From contig OX453277.1 of the NCBI GenBank assembly GCA_949710005.1, forward strand, positions 1,439,501-1,503,500: a DNA stretch of 64,000 bases, in the 5' to 3' direction. Position 1 is the first letter of the stretch, and each line of letters opens with the position of its first letter. The position numbers were made by a program, and so were the translations under genes. This document shows positions 11,701-23,833 of the stretch, one piece after another. This DNA comes from Ricordea florida. Its lineage: Eukaryota > Cnidaria > Anthozoa > Corallimorpharia > Ricordeidae. The notes below the pieces were generated by a model, which worked only from the letters and a program-made list of their open reading frames with translations, was not told where the DNA came from and searched no databases.

Positions 11701-14596
11701 CAGTGTACGACGTAGACAACGTTTTCAGCCTTTCCTAGAAAATCGTTTTCAGCCCGAGAATTAATTGGTTGTCATAATACTGATGGAAACCAAGGTATTA
11801 TCAATCAAGAGAGCCTGTTAAGTACAATATTATATTCTTTTAGTGGCGCTCGCTTTGCTCAAGTTAAAAGTCGTTTTATTTTTTGCTTTTGAGATTGTTT
11901 TTCTTGGTATAAAAATGAGAAGTTTTGAATCTTCTGCATGTGCTGGGTTGTGCATGGTTGTTCATTTTTTTTCACTTTGTACTATGTTTTTCTTACACTG
12001 AACCTAAATAAAGTTTGCAGCTGTAACAAACGGCTGAAGTATAAAGAGTCTGCGCACGCACTTAATTGCCAAACGCTAGAACCACAATAATAACTTGCTT
12101 TTAGAATGTTATGTCTTTGCATGGAGTCTTAAACCTCGCAGAATTTTATTCGTAGTAAAGAAAACAAATTTTAATTAGTATTGAATTGTAGTTAGATTGG
12201 AGTCACCAAACGCTAAATTACATCGAGTACAATTTCTCGCAATTTGATCACTTGAGCTAGATTTCACCCGAGCTCTTGTTCTGTTACAATCCCTAGTGGT
12301 TATTTATCGTACCATTGAAGGCTACGGCATGTTGTGGTAGTGTAAACTCTACCTCCATTTGAATTCATATCGTGTGTCAGTAGCTAGCATTTTTGTATAA
12401 CCCTATCTTTTTACGGTTTGGGTACCTTCCATCTTTTCAGCTTTGTTAGTCAAAATGTTGACAATTTCTCACGTCTTTACACAAGCAACCCTTTAAATTT
12501 CAATATTATGACAAAATTATATCTACCACAATATCTACTATACTAGAGACTACGAGAATGCTTTAATTGGATTCAAGCTTGGTTGTCGCAGTATCGGCAG
12601 CACCAACCTCTTATCGATGTGGCCCAATCAAAGAGTTTTACCTGGGATAAAGACACTCATTGCTCCGAGGTGTTTTCTCTGTTTTCTCTTTATTTTCCTT
12701 CAGAAAAATCAAATTCCAATTCGATCGAGATATCCGTTGATATCAGGTCACGCTCTTATTTGTTTCAACAACAACAACAACAACAACAACAACAAAAGAA
12801 AACAGAAACGAAAGGTTTAAAAATTTAACTGAAATTGTTGTTTCCTTAACATTATCATGACTCAAAATTTCTTTTCCCAGATGTTCAAAGTTTTGATTCT
12901 TTCTTGTGACTCATATAACTCTTTTTGAAAAACCAATGAACGTTATACTCTAGTACTGTATATCAGTTTACTCATGGTACAGTGTGGTTCTAACGTTTTC
13001 ATCTGTGGATCAAACCATGCAGTGTGACCATTCTTTGGAAAGCTACTGAACAGTACTGTACTGTGGTACTGTTTGTTTTACTATACAGTGTGGTTCTAAC
13101 TTTTTCATTTGCATGTGAAACCATCAGTGTGACCAGTTTGGAAAGCTACTGGATAGTACTGTACTGTGGTATAGTTAAGGACTTTCAATTTCTCTTCGAA
13201 GGGCATAATAAACGGTCATTTTTACGGTAATGTATTATTGCAAACTGTTGCGTCTAAACCAAAAAAAAGAAAAACTGGCCAAAGATGAGTTGAAAGTAAA
13301 AAACGCACTGCACAACAGACATCGCAAAACAGGAGCAGTACATTTTTATGCAGCAAGTTTTAAACGCGTTGCCACTGGAGGGCTCAGTCCTGACTGCTAT
13401 GTTAAAGCCCTTCTTATGATAGTGTTGTTCATATCAGCATTCGTCGTAAATTCTGGCTACCAAAAAAGGAATAAAAATTTAGACGGCACGCGATAAACAG
13501 CATTCAAATAAACAGGCATGAAGTTTTATATAAAATCTACCATACTTTTAGAAAGTGAAAGAAAGAAAAAAAAACAGGTCTTCATATTGAGTTTCTATGT
13601 ACTTTTTGTACCGGCTTCCTCAAGTTCCTATCATATTAACAATAGTAACGTTTATGAGTAAAAATAACAAAACGAGGTAAAAAATAATAATAATATAAAT
13701 ATAAAAAACATTCGACATCTAATATTACCCAGTCGGCACGGCTTGTAAACAGCTTTTCCTTTTGGCTGATAGCATCATGGTTTTGTTTCTTTGCTAAATA
13801 AGATCAATTGTTACCACGAGTAAAATGCAAATTCTAAAAATCCCAACGCTGCTCCAAACATATTGCAGTTAGTATGGGCTTAATGGAGCATAAAACCAGG
13901 ACGATAGCAGGAATGATTGTTGTAATTCGCAGATGATTTATTCAATGGAAGCGTGTTGCTCCGAGCTCGGCAAAAATTAAAGCAAAGACATTTTTGCATC
14001 AGCTCGCTTAGTATTTTGTGTTCTGTTTACTGTGGCCAATATTCACGATTTAAATTGTGAAGGCTCAAACTACGTCTGGGCTGATTGAACAATAAAAAAT
14101 TGCATTATTATAAATATTATCCTTTTTATGCTCTTCTGCAACTGCATAGTCCACAGAGATGGATGCACTTGATATTGTTGAAAGTTTGGAGAGAAAGGGT
14201 AAAATCTGAAAACCACATTGTATAACTTGAGGTTTGACTGCAGGAGAGATAGACTTCAACTCTTTTGTCTGACTTAAAGTTCTATTTTCGTTCTTAATTT
14301 CTACAGATAGCGACCAACTCTCAGATGCGATCCAAATACAGGCAGTTCAAAACAAAACCCAGAATGCTTTGGAGGAGTACATTCGTTTACACAACTCGCA
14401 AACATCCGGGCGCTTCGGTGAGTTGCTCATAAAACTGACGTCAGTGGGCGCCGTGGATCCGAAAATCATCGAACATGTATTCTTCAATAAACTTATCGGT
14501 GGAGCCTCCATCTATACCCTCGTGGATGACATTTTGCGAGCCAACACACTTAGTTCGTTCGCCAAAAGCGCAGGGCAAACACAGCCACGCAAATGA
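8792..14596 (+). CDS. NR2/COUP-like nuclear receptor
   Basis: Ligand-type nuclear receptor, a DNA-binding transcription factor. Three exons, 8792-9008, 9632-10204 and 14307-14596, join in phase 1 at both introns and give 359 residues ending at TGA 14594-14596. The DNA-binding domain occupies residues 4-64. Finger 1 uses Cys4, 7, 21 and 24, and finger 2 uses Cys40, 46, 56 and 59. The domain ends in the CQYCRMKKC and REAVQ pattern typical of NR2F/COUP and related receptors. The ligand-binding domain has the helix 3-5 signature ([14 protein letters not shown], about 176-188) and an AF-2-like helix [10 protein letters not shown] at 331-340. Only three residues precede the first zinc-binding Cys, so either there is no A/B domain or an upstream exon was missed. 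The P-box reads CEGCKLFF, with Leu where Gly or Ser is usual. Intron 2 (4.1 kb) holds a minisatellite. The exact NR2 subgroup is not settled. Confidence 0.9.
12765..12796. repeat. (CAA)n microsatellite
   Basis: About ten CAA triplets lie within intron 2 of the nuclear receptor gene. Confidence 0.95.
12940..13175. repeat. ~106-bp minisatellite, locus 3
   Basis: Two to three units of the family seen at 3120-3830 and 5240-5875, with the same landmarks (TGTGGTTCTAACTTTTTCA, GAAAGCTACTGAACAGTACT). It lies inside intron 2 of the nuclear receptor gene. Confidence 0.8.
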
Positions 14597-15440
14597 CTGT
14601 CTTTGAAAGTTTTTCAGCGAAAGCGATTCTGTTGATTAGCGGCTAGCTCACTCCTTGCGTCAAGATTTTATATCATGTAGAGGTGTTTAATAAGGCACAG
14701 AAAAGATTCTGTCGTGTGGTGTTTTAATCAGTACTAAGTTAAAGATTTTAGTGCCTCATAAGTCATGTCCACTGAGTTAAAACACGAGCGTTATGGGCCG
14801 AAAAATTAAATGAGTCATGAGTAGGTCATGAAGTAGGAAAGCTACCGTAAAATTGATAAAAATTGCTGTAGTTTCCAGAGTAAGGTTTGATGAGGCATCT
14901 GTTGACACCTTTTAACTCAAGCAATTTAGTAGGACTATTTTGCAGTACTGTTTATCAATACAACTCTCACGTTCACTAGCTATCTCATGATCACTGACTC
15001 CTGGGATCTGGCTGGCATTTCTTATTATTGAATCGTATACGCGCCATTACATGTTAATGCGAATGATACAAGAGAAAATGGCGCAGGTATTTTCGTAAAC
15101 TCATGCAGCGATGGAGTTTGAGACTGAGAAAATACCAAAGTGTTTGAATGCAAAGTCGAGGGCTTACATAACTGAGTAAGTAAAAGAAATCCGCACAGAA
15201 TTCAGTTCCGTAAACCTTTCCCCTGCGCTGTATTAAAAAGTGTGAGCCACATGCACAGTGTGCTGACCAAGTAATGAGAGGTAAAAGGGAGGTGGGCTGG
15301 TAAAGAGGGGGGTGCACTGGGGAGGAGTAGCAGGGAGGACATGATTTGAATTTTAATTGTAATTTACAGTTAACGCTCCATAGCCGAAGACGTGTAGAAT
15401 TTGTCTTAAAGAAACTGTCTCGGAATTTCAAGCAACTAGT
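14597..15440. other. Interval between convergent nuclear receptor and GGT-B genes
   Basis: This should contain the nuclear receptor 3' untranslated region; no canonical AATAAA was found close to the stop. A G-rich patch at 15290-15340 is followed by the hammerhead-like relic at 15440. A 142-codon frame on the minus strand here shows no known motif and was not called. Confidence 0.4.
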
Positions 15441-15485
15441 TACGTCGCTCTGACGAGGGGCTAACGCTGGAAACCTCAGCACCCC
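15440..15485 (+). ncRNA. Hammerhead ribozyme-like core (Penelope-type)
   Basis: CTGACGA at 15450-15456 and GGAAAC ending at 15474 bracket a GGGGCTAACGCTG stem-loop, followed by CCTCAGC. This is the conserved core order CUGANGA, stem II, GAAA of hammerhead ribozymes. Compact motifs of this form are known in Penelope-like retroelements. Stem III looks weakened, so this is probably a relic. Confidence 0.45.
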
Positions 15486-15593
15486 TTAAATCCCAGTTTT
15501 TAAACTTACTTCAACGACTCGCTTGAAAACGCTATTGTTCTCGTGTGTGTGTATTTCAATTCCCCACTGGCACAGAACCAGTCCTTTAAAAAC

Positions 15594-15599
15594 TTTATT
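15594..15599 (-). terminator. Polyadenylation signal of GGT-B
   Basis: TTTATT on the plus strand is AATAAA on the minus strand, about 70 nt after the GGT-B stop codon at 15668. Confidence 0.55.
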
Positions 15600-15667
15600 C
15601 TAATTGAATGGATCTGTTGAAAACGAGGAAGACAGGACTTTCTTTACTGCTCGTTACTGTTTCATGA

Positions 15668-16259
15668 CTAATATCCCGCTGGTAAACCATGTTTTCGTGG
15701 ATCAGACTTAGCGTAAATTCCATTCGGGGAGTCACGAACTGATATCGCCTGTACAACAGACGGCAACTGAGTGAATTGTATTCCATGTCCTAGAGCCTCC
15801 AACCCAGTTATTATTTCGTTACGCAGACGATATTCAGTCTGGTTCTGTATCATTACATCTTGATGTGGCACTAACTGGATGTGCACCCTGGGTTCATCCA
15901 CTGATTGTGTGAGACTCTGATCAAACCACAGCAAATTCATTAGCACCTATACGACGAGGACACAATATCAGAATAATAAGTAATGGTAATAGAACTGAGT
16001 GGAGTTCAATTAGGTCTGTAATCATACGAGTGATAACAAAATCGGACGACCGATGTCACGAGTATGATTACAGACCGAATTGGATGACATGAAGTCGTGA
16101 AGTTACCAATTAGTCATAAAAATTACAATTTCCAAAAAGGATAAGAGCCAAATGCAAGTTATGAAAGAAAATGTCATTGTTCAAGGGAAAAAAATTATTT
16201 ATTTTGAAGACAGCCCCAATTTAGGATTCTGTACACTGTTTTTAAGGTGATTTTTATCG

Positions 16260-16292
<33 letters not shown>

Positions 16293-19200
16293 CATTGGTT
16301 GATTTGAGCTACAACTTTGAATGTGATTGGCTTATTGAACTATCCGATAACAAACTGTCCAATAACAAACTGTCCGATAACAAACTGTCCGATAACAACT
16401 TGGCAAGTGAATTTGTGGAAGATAGGAGATTTAAACCAATCACAATCAAGGAAAATGTAATTTTTAGGATTAAGATGGTATACATATGTATATATATATA
16501 TCTTTTTATCCTGGAAAATTTGTGAAAGATATCTTTTTCGGCACTGTCACAGGCAAACTCGAAAAACTGATCAATACTTCATAACCCTTTCACTATGACA
16601 TTCCAATACCTACAAGTAGTTCATCAACATTATTATTATTGTTATGTCATTGTCATTGTTATTGCTATTGTTTTTCTTGTTGTTGTTATTATTGTTATCA
16701 TTATTATTATCATTATTATTATAATTATTATACGTACTAGAGACACTGCTGTAGTTATCTTTTTCCCGCCAGACGCTCCAATGGCCAGACGTACGTTCCC
16801 GCTGTTGTCTGTCAGAATAACGGGTGTTATTGAGGAGAAGGGACGCTTGCCAGGGGCGGGGTAATTAGCAGGTGATGGGGAGATGCCATCCACAGTAGCA
16901 TCATCCGGGTTATCAAAATCTGCCATTTGGTTGTTGTAGATGATTCCCGTTGCTGTAGAGCGGTATTTAGAACCAAGACTGCAGGGAATTATATACAGAG
17001 TGCGGATTAAACTTCTGAGAAAATAAATGCTTAATGATCTACATATTAAGGCGAGGTTACTGGCGCGACACTTGAAGCATAAGCATGCGGATGTAGCAGT
17101 TTGTTGGTTTTGCGGAAAATGCGATCACCAGATGACGTCGAAAAAAAAAGAATATTGAAAATGCAAAAAATGAACAAGGTTCGTATCACAACACAAATGT
17201 TAACCAGGAGCCTATTACTTGGAGCCGATATATGTGCTGTACCCTTGAATCAATCCTTTCCCGCAAAGAATTATTTTTAGAACAGGCTTTCCCGCGAAAA
17301 TACATTGTTTCCAAGGACGTTTGCATTTTTCGCCCACGCTTTCCTCCATTGTTGACACGAAGGCTGCGTTCTGGGCTCATCTCCGGTGTAATATAATTTA
17401 TTCACACAACTGATGTTAAACAAAGGACACAAAGTATTTTTAACAATGTACCTAACCTTAACTAACAAATAAAATGAATAAATTATATCACATGACCCGC
17501 GTTCTGCTTGCAACTCGGCGCACGCATCTAATTTCGTAGTCACAACGAATGAATCTGCAGGCAGGTATGGTGGGCACCAGTATTTTTCTTTGTTTTTTCT
17601 TTGCTTTCAACTAACCGGAAGTTAATGGTACTTGTCAGAGACACTGCATCCCCGTTTGGCGCCAAAACAGACAAATGTGACGTGCCATGGTCAGCTCCGC
17701 TATAAAAGTCAGCATAATATGTCACGTTGTTGTGGGTCATGTTGTCCCAGATTTTACTGCGTAGATGTTCACCTGTTTTAGGGTTCATCATATCTTTCAC
17801 AATCTGTTGAGGAGTAGGACACTCAGTAAAACTGTCACTTGCTACCCTCCTGCGCACGCGTTTATTGAAGCCGAGAAATCTTTCAGGGCCTTCAGAATCT
17901 ATTCTAAAAATATGCCAAAATTGTTCTACAAACCGGTTCTCTTCGGAAGAGTTTGATGAACAAAATGGGTAGTTGTTTCTCAACTTAAGGTTGAATTACT
18001 GCGCACAAAATAGGCCCAAAACCTTGCGAGGCTTTGGAGAACCGCACACCAATTGGTTCTGTTATTGGCCTTATGCTACTATTTAAGTATAATGATAATA
18101 CCTTAAAACTCTAAGAAGGACTCTTAAAAATTCTTAGAACTAGAGACTTAATACCCATGAATAGATCAAATTTTTGACCAAAAATATATTTTGTTTCACT
18201 TTCTGTGGCATCTCCTCCAGTACGAAAGTGCGTCTAGGAATGCAAGGTTAAATTGATTTTTTTTTTTGCATTAACGATTTCCGTTTCTTTTTACCTCTTT
18301 TTTTAATATTTTAGCAAACCGATTTCCCAGATTTCATACATATTATTACGCATCTGTTTTCTAAACACACCTCACTGATGTTAGGGACAAAATCTGGGTC
18401 TCCCAGCCTGCTGCGCCAAGCATAACCAAATTTAAATGCTTCAATAGTCCGGTGGTAAGTAAGAACGGATGAATTCCCTGGTGTGCGATCTGAAGCAGTC
18501 ATGTTGTACCCTGCGCAAAAGGAACAACAACAACAACAAAAAAAAAAAAACAGTCAGCTTATTCAGCTTACATACAGCGGTTGGTTTGGGGTATGAGCCC
18601 ATCATCATTTGATCATTGCGGTCAACAAAATCTGCGAATTGCATGAGGTAGTGAAATACATTTTGAACAGACAGAAAAATTCGCATAAAATCGGTGGTGT
18701 GTTATGATCAAAGGGAACGATATTTGACATTGAGGATTGCCCACCCACCCCATTGGAAAAAACGCAATTTAGTCTGAGAAAGAAGAAATCTTAACGGTCA
18801 TTGAACGCATGAAATCCGCGTTATGGGTGCGAAGCTCGACCAACTGAGCTATAATGGCAAATGTATCATAACATTTGTAATAGATTTGTGCAATTTGAAA
18901 CATTAACCTAATTCGCTATTTCAGAGTTGCTCAGAAGAATGGGTCGAATTTTGTACAAGAGGCATTCTGGGCCCGATTTTTTGTGTGTGTGTGTGGGGGG
19001 GGGGGGGGGGGTTGGAATGTGTGGAGTGGGAGGGGGGAGTACCACTGCTTTTTCAGTCTTTTGCGATAATTATTGCAATAGGTTGATCGCTAAGGAAAGG
19101 GCACATGGACATACCTTATCCGGGAACAAAATATTCCCAAAATGAGTTCTTAAATTCGACCCATCTTTCCGCGCTAACTTGAAAGCGCAAATTCTTAATG

Positions 19201-22200
19201 CAGAAATGTTTGTGGTGCAATACTGGTGACAGTGATTTGCATTTGTCATTCTTTTGTTCTATCGCACGAAGTCTAGTCCTCAATAAACAGTCAGTAGGAA
19301 GGGAGTTTTCACAGAATTTTAGCAATCAGTATTCAAATAAAAAGATCAGTTCACACCTCGTCATGTTGTCAAATAGAAAACCGTTCAGGTTAGCAACTGC
19401 AATCAGATCCTCTACACGTAAGACACTTCAGTGGAAACAAGACTGTGAGTATTTCTTCTGAGTCATGACTTTATAAATAATCAAGTATTACGAGTTATTT
19501 CAGTTGACTTCTAACCAGCATATAAGGAAAGCCCTTGTCGATTTAGTGCAAGATAAGAATCCCCTAAACTAGTATCTGGGTAACTTTGATTGTCAGGAGC
19601 GATTCGCTCCTGTGAATGTACAATTATTCCTCAAACTCATTAACAATTGATAAGGTTATTAGCCAATCGGAGTGTCCCATTTTGGTCAGATGCCCAATGA
19701 AAATACAGATCAAGAAACGCCCGAGTTATTTCAAAAACTGATCGAGACACTGATCAAGACACTCGAATTTTAATGAACTTTTATGCTTAATACAGAACAC
19801 AATTTTGCCTCTAGATAACACTTGAGAGCAGTTCTAATGCTATATACACTTTTGGGACGACATCTTTCCCCGGACATTTTGACTACCTCCACGAATTTGG
19901 ACAACCAATTAATAGCTCGGCAACAGTATCCATTTCAGCAATTAATACCTGCACTCAAGGCTTGAATCTTCTGTAGTTCGTAGTCCTTGAGAAGTCCTCC
20001 GCAAACTAAAACCGCAACTTGCATCTCTTAACTTCTGCCATTCGCCAAAAATTGTTACGGCCCATTTGTTCTTATATTTGGTTGACGACGGAATAGTTTT
20101 ATAGACTAACTCGTCTTCTTCGTAAACCGTTTTCAGCTCCGTAAATCTTGCCTCTACATTTTCACTCATGGTCAGACGCCAACTACACCAAAATAATTAA
20201 TTATGCATGTTGACCTAATGTTACAGAAAATGGCAAGATTGCATCGCTGCATAAATTATCGTTCCTACAATTGGCGAGGACAATAGCCAAAGAATGTATC
20301 ATTGCATATTTTTTTATTGTTTCATTTGAGAAGTCATCTCAAAATCTCGTGCTTCATATTTCATCAAGGGTTCCAAACACCTCGAAACAATAAACGCACT
20401 CCGCCTTCGGCGTTGTGCTTTCATCTGTTTTTCGGTGTTTGGAACCCCTGATAAAACACTGGAACTCGTTTTTGATATAGTACTTTTCAAAACGAAGAGG
20501 CGAAACAGACAGTAAACGTGTCTTCTACAATATCCTCCAAAAAGCCTTTGTGTAGCCAAACAATTCAATCGCTTAGATAGAGAGTGGAAATGATATGAGA
20601 CCGAAGAATTCGCATGCCGGAATCCTCAAATGTAACTAGAAACGCATGGAAGTGAACTAAGAACAAACCAAACACCAACCTTTCAGAATATTTAATATCA
20701 ATGCTAAGACAGGACCACTCGTTGGGGGAGGGGTGAGGTACATTTGCATCGTCTTCAACTCGGACTTGAGGGCGTTTCTCTTTAGTACTGTATAATTCTT
20801 CAGATCCCCTGCCTTCATTATTCCCCTTGCTACCTCTAAGTCGCGCACGATGTCGTTAGCCAGAGGGCCATCGTAAAAAGAGGCAGGGTGATCACGAATT
20901 GTTTCCAGTGTGGCGGCGTATTTGAGATTTGTGATAACGTCACCTTTCTTGAGAAGAGTGTTGTTCTTGTCCAGTAAAAGTTCACTATTGGTCAAACGTA
21001 ATAAATCATAAGCAATAAATAAGAATCATAGATACGTACATTGGTACACAGGGATTGTAATATCGTGACTTGTAATGTGAAGCGTGGTAGAATTGTAATT
21101 TTAAATAATAATATATGCAAGACGACATAAGCATGTCTTTCTTATGAATAAATTAGATCAGTAGTCGACGTTAACGGCAACGATCGGATGTCACTTACTG
21201 AGAGAACTCTACATCGGCGACGAGGAAAAAACTAGTGAAATTCAAGATGCCGAGAACCAGAAGGGGTGAAGCAGAATTAAGCAACGAGGGGAGTGCGATC
21301 GCGAACGCAGGACCTGTAATTTTGTCTTTGGATGTAGGTTCACTTACGTCCTTTGATCCGCAGGGTGACCCGCACGGTATTTGTCAAAGATGGAAGAGGT
21401 GGAAGCGAAATTTTAAATTGGTGGTGGCAAGCCCTATCCAAGAACTAGCAAAGAAAGGTCCGCAGTTCGTCTTGGGAGCGGAACATCAATCTGCTTTCAA
21501 TTCGAAAAGCTGAAGCAAATGATGGCACATGCAGACACACTGGCTTACTACGGAGTAGGCTTCAAGACACGAATCATCGCAGATGCTTCACCAGTTCACC
21601 AGACAGAGAAAGAAGCTTTAGCTCTAGTGTGGGCATGCGAGCGTTTCCATCTGTTATGTCTCAGGGCAACATTTTGAGTTGGAGACTGACCATAAGCCGC
21701 TTGAACGCATCTACGCGACTGCGTCCAAGCCTAGGGCACGAATAAAAAGATGAGTGCTACCCCTGCACAACTTATCGACCAGGAAAAGTTAATAGGGAGC
21801 TTAAGCAAGAACGACGACGACACCGAGGGCGCGACGTTCGAAAAAACTGATTTGTTTTTCTCCTGTACAAATGACGGCAGGCTTGTTTCATTTTCTTTTC
21901 ATAACTTTTCAAACCGCCGATTATTTTTCCATCTTAACCCGTTCACAGTTCATTACAAATTTTTCTTAGCAATTTTGTCGTTGTGCATTCGCGTGTTCCA
22001 GGAAACCTGAAAATGGTCATTTCACGTTGTTGTTTTGCAGAGGATGGCAAAGAAATCTACCAGACTGTATTTTCCACGTGCAGTTTTGCTTGAAGTCCCA
22101 AATATTGCTGACACCCTCTCGAGACTAAACGACGTTTTTCCAGTACTCCATAATATTTTTTCGTGTTTTCAATTTCGCTCTTGTCTTTTAATTCCTCGTC

Positions 22201-23833
22201 AACTATCTCGAAAGGAGAAGCAATTGTTACAAAACATTTTAGCAACAACTTCTAGATAGCACAGGCTGTTGCTATGCAACTTGAGGACCACTCAGCATTC
22301 AATAATTTTGCCCTCTGTTATTAACCCTCTAATCAAGCCGGAGAACTGACGCGCTTGAAGCAAGTACCCAAATAGACAAGAAATTTAACCCCGATCATTC
22401 AATACATACTACCTCAGCTTACCACTAATAGAGTATTACAAACCTCAAGCCTGCATCAGCTCGAATTGCCTGTTCCTCCGATTTCATGGCCTCAGAAAGT
22501 GGCTGGTTAATTTTAAATCCATTTTTGGCCAAATCAATTGCCGGCTGCACTAGCTGTTTCCATGGCAACCGACCGTATTTTTTCCAGGCCTGGTAATGAC
22601 CATGCACCTCTCCAGGGACTGCAATCGATAGGCCTCCTGTAAAACAACAAATGCTGACGTTTTAACTAAATGCTACCCATGATCCATTGAAAGAAAATAA
22701 AGACGAATTTGTTCATAAAAATGGATAAATGGAGCGATCACTGGGTTAACCAGCCTGTTGATAAATCTGCTGTCAGTTTAAGGACCAACCAACCATTCCT
22801 TCAATCAATCAATTACACTGGAACCAATTAATTACCTAATTCTCAGTGGTATATAGTTTTTATACACCCCTGTGAAAAGGGACCACGCCCTTAGCTTCTT
22901 GGTGTCAGGCTTACCTCGCTTGGACCGTTCCCCTCTACCTACAAACATGTTTTCTGAGGCGTTTGCTGGAGCGATCTCTCTGTAGTCTACGACTTCGGCA
23001 GTTCGATTCCTGCGATTGTAGACAAGCATCACTCCACCGCCACCGACTCCAGCCGAATGCAAATTTATCACTCCGACACAAAACATGGCCGCAATGGCTG
23101 CGTCCACAGCCGAGCCCTTCATGTAAAGAACTTTTGTTCCGATTTGAGAACACTGAGGAGCGTCTGTGGCTACGGCCGCGGTGCTGTATGGCCCACCATC
23201 TGACCTAAAATGAGAAGTTTCTATTCTGGCTTCTTCACATGATTCGCAATTTTTATTTCCGGTCGCGAAGTGTCCAACGAGCCAACCAATTATGAAAAAT
23301 AATACCAGTGCGATAGCCACGCCAAATCCAAGAAATATTTTGTTCCTGAAAACAAGAAGATTATATATGGAGCAACCATAGCCTGTCTCTCTTTGACCTG
23401 ACGTACTAATTGGGAACAATTGACAAACAGAAATGAAATCAAATCATATCAAATGTTGGTTTCTGTGGAGAGGGGAAAACTATAGAGTACCCGGAAGAAA
23501 ACCTCTCGGAGTAGAGTAGATCAGAGAACCAACAAACTCAGTCCACATATGACGCCGGGACCGGAAATCGAAAACGGGCCACATTGGTGAAGGTCGAGCG
23601 CTACCGTGACGCAAGGCAGTAACGCAAGGCACCTGTGATAGTCGCATCAGCAATGAGACTTACGAGGCCCTGTTAGGCCTTTTTTTTAGGGGGTTCTTTA
23701 TGTCGCCCGTCTGAGTTTCAAACCTTTTCACGTCGCAATTTCGAAAGGTTCGCTGGTCGCTGTCGTAATTTCGCGTGAGCGGCTCGTCGTCCGTCGTCAT
23801 TTCAGCTCCTTCGTGTCGCCGTTTCAAGGCCAT
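15668..23833 (-). CDS. GGT: Gamma-glutamyltransferase paralog B
   Basis: Type II membrane glutathione hydrolase / transpeptidase. Eight exons are proposed: 23664-23833, 22915-23345, 22444-22636, 20680-20984, 18371-18510, 17616-17803, 16738-16978 and 15668-15946. Phases agree at all seven junctions, giving 648 residues. Exon 2 holds the membrane anchor (FGVAIALVLFFIIGWLVG). Family blocks follow: [65 protein letters not shown], then HGTSHLSV, whose Thr (about 454) is the autocleavage and catalytic nucleophile, STIN, and the oxyanion pair FSSITPVI. The protein ends in DPRKHGLPAGY. Against human GGT1, the substrate-contacting Glu of NNEM is Gln here (NNQM). Exon 1 lies entirely inside a dispersed repeat. 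An in-frame ATG at 23419, upstream of the exon 2 splice acceptor, is an alternative start that would bypass exon 1. Introns contain Gypsy, Crypton-like and simple-repeat sequence. Confidence 0.9.
16001..16084. repeat. Inverted-repeat MITE-like element in GGT-B intron 7
   Basis: Arms of about 29 nt: GGTCTGTAATCATACGAGTGA on the left and its near-perfect reverse complement (TCACGAGTATGATTACAGACC) on the right, with about 22 nt between. TTCAATTA and GAATTGGA extend the pairing imperfectly. Confidence 0.6.
16343..16402. repeat. 15-bp tandem repeat
   Basis: Four units of CCGATAACAAACTGT, the last one degenerate, in GGT-B intron 7. Confidence 0.85.
16627..16735. repeat. TTA/TTG-rich microsatellite beside the exon 7 donor
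   Basis: Degenerate (TTATTG)n and (TTA)n run to within 3 bp of the GGT-B exon 7 donor (minus strand, exon end 16738). The intron therefore begins directly in simple repeat. Confidence 0.8.
18793..18862 (-). repeat. tRNA-derived SINE-like relic
   Basis: The minus strand reads like a degenerate tRNA: TATAGCTCAGTTGGTCGAGC (box A), a plausible anticodon arm, then CATGCGTTCAATGACC (box B). The order and spacing are right, but box B is mutated, so this is a SINE head or pseudo-tRNA. It lies in GGT-B intron 4. Confidence 0.5.
18981..19011. repeat. (TG)n(G)n tract
   Basis: TG dinucleotides run into about 17 consecutive G residues, in GGT-B intron 4. Confidence 0.95.
19942..20169 (-). pseudogene. 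Crypton-like (ZMYM/QRICH1-type) fragment
   Basis: A 75-codon frame contains SSTKYKNKWAVTIFGEW, resembling the N-terminal segment of Crypton-derived proteins (ZMYM/QRICH1/KCTD1-like; pattern T-K-x-x-x-x-W-A-V-x-x-F-x-x-W). Only this short segment is present and no tyrosine recombinase domain follows, so it is read as a transposon remnant in GGT-B intron 4. The family call rests on one short motif. Confidence 0.4.
21060..21745 (+). pseudogene. Internally deleted Ty3/Gypsy retrotransposon
   Basis: A primer-binding-site-like CGGCGACGAGGA (about 21213-21224), of the kind used by Mag-lineage Gypsy elements, precedes an ATG frame at 21247. That frame has a gag-like start (FDPQGDPHGICQRWKRWKR). The sequence then jumps at about 21490 to RNase-H-region sequence (TDAS-like IADASPVH, then QTEKEALALVWACERFHL). 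Stops and frameshifts follow. Protease and most of the reverse transcriptase are missing, so it is a dead deletion derivative. It lies in GGT-B intron 3, antisense to the gene. Confidence 0.75.
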
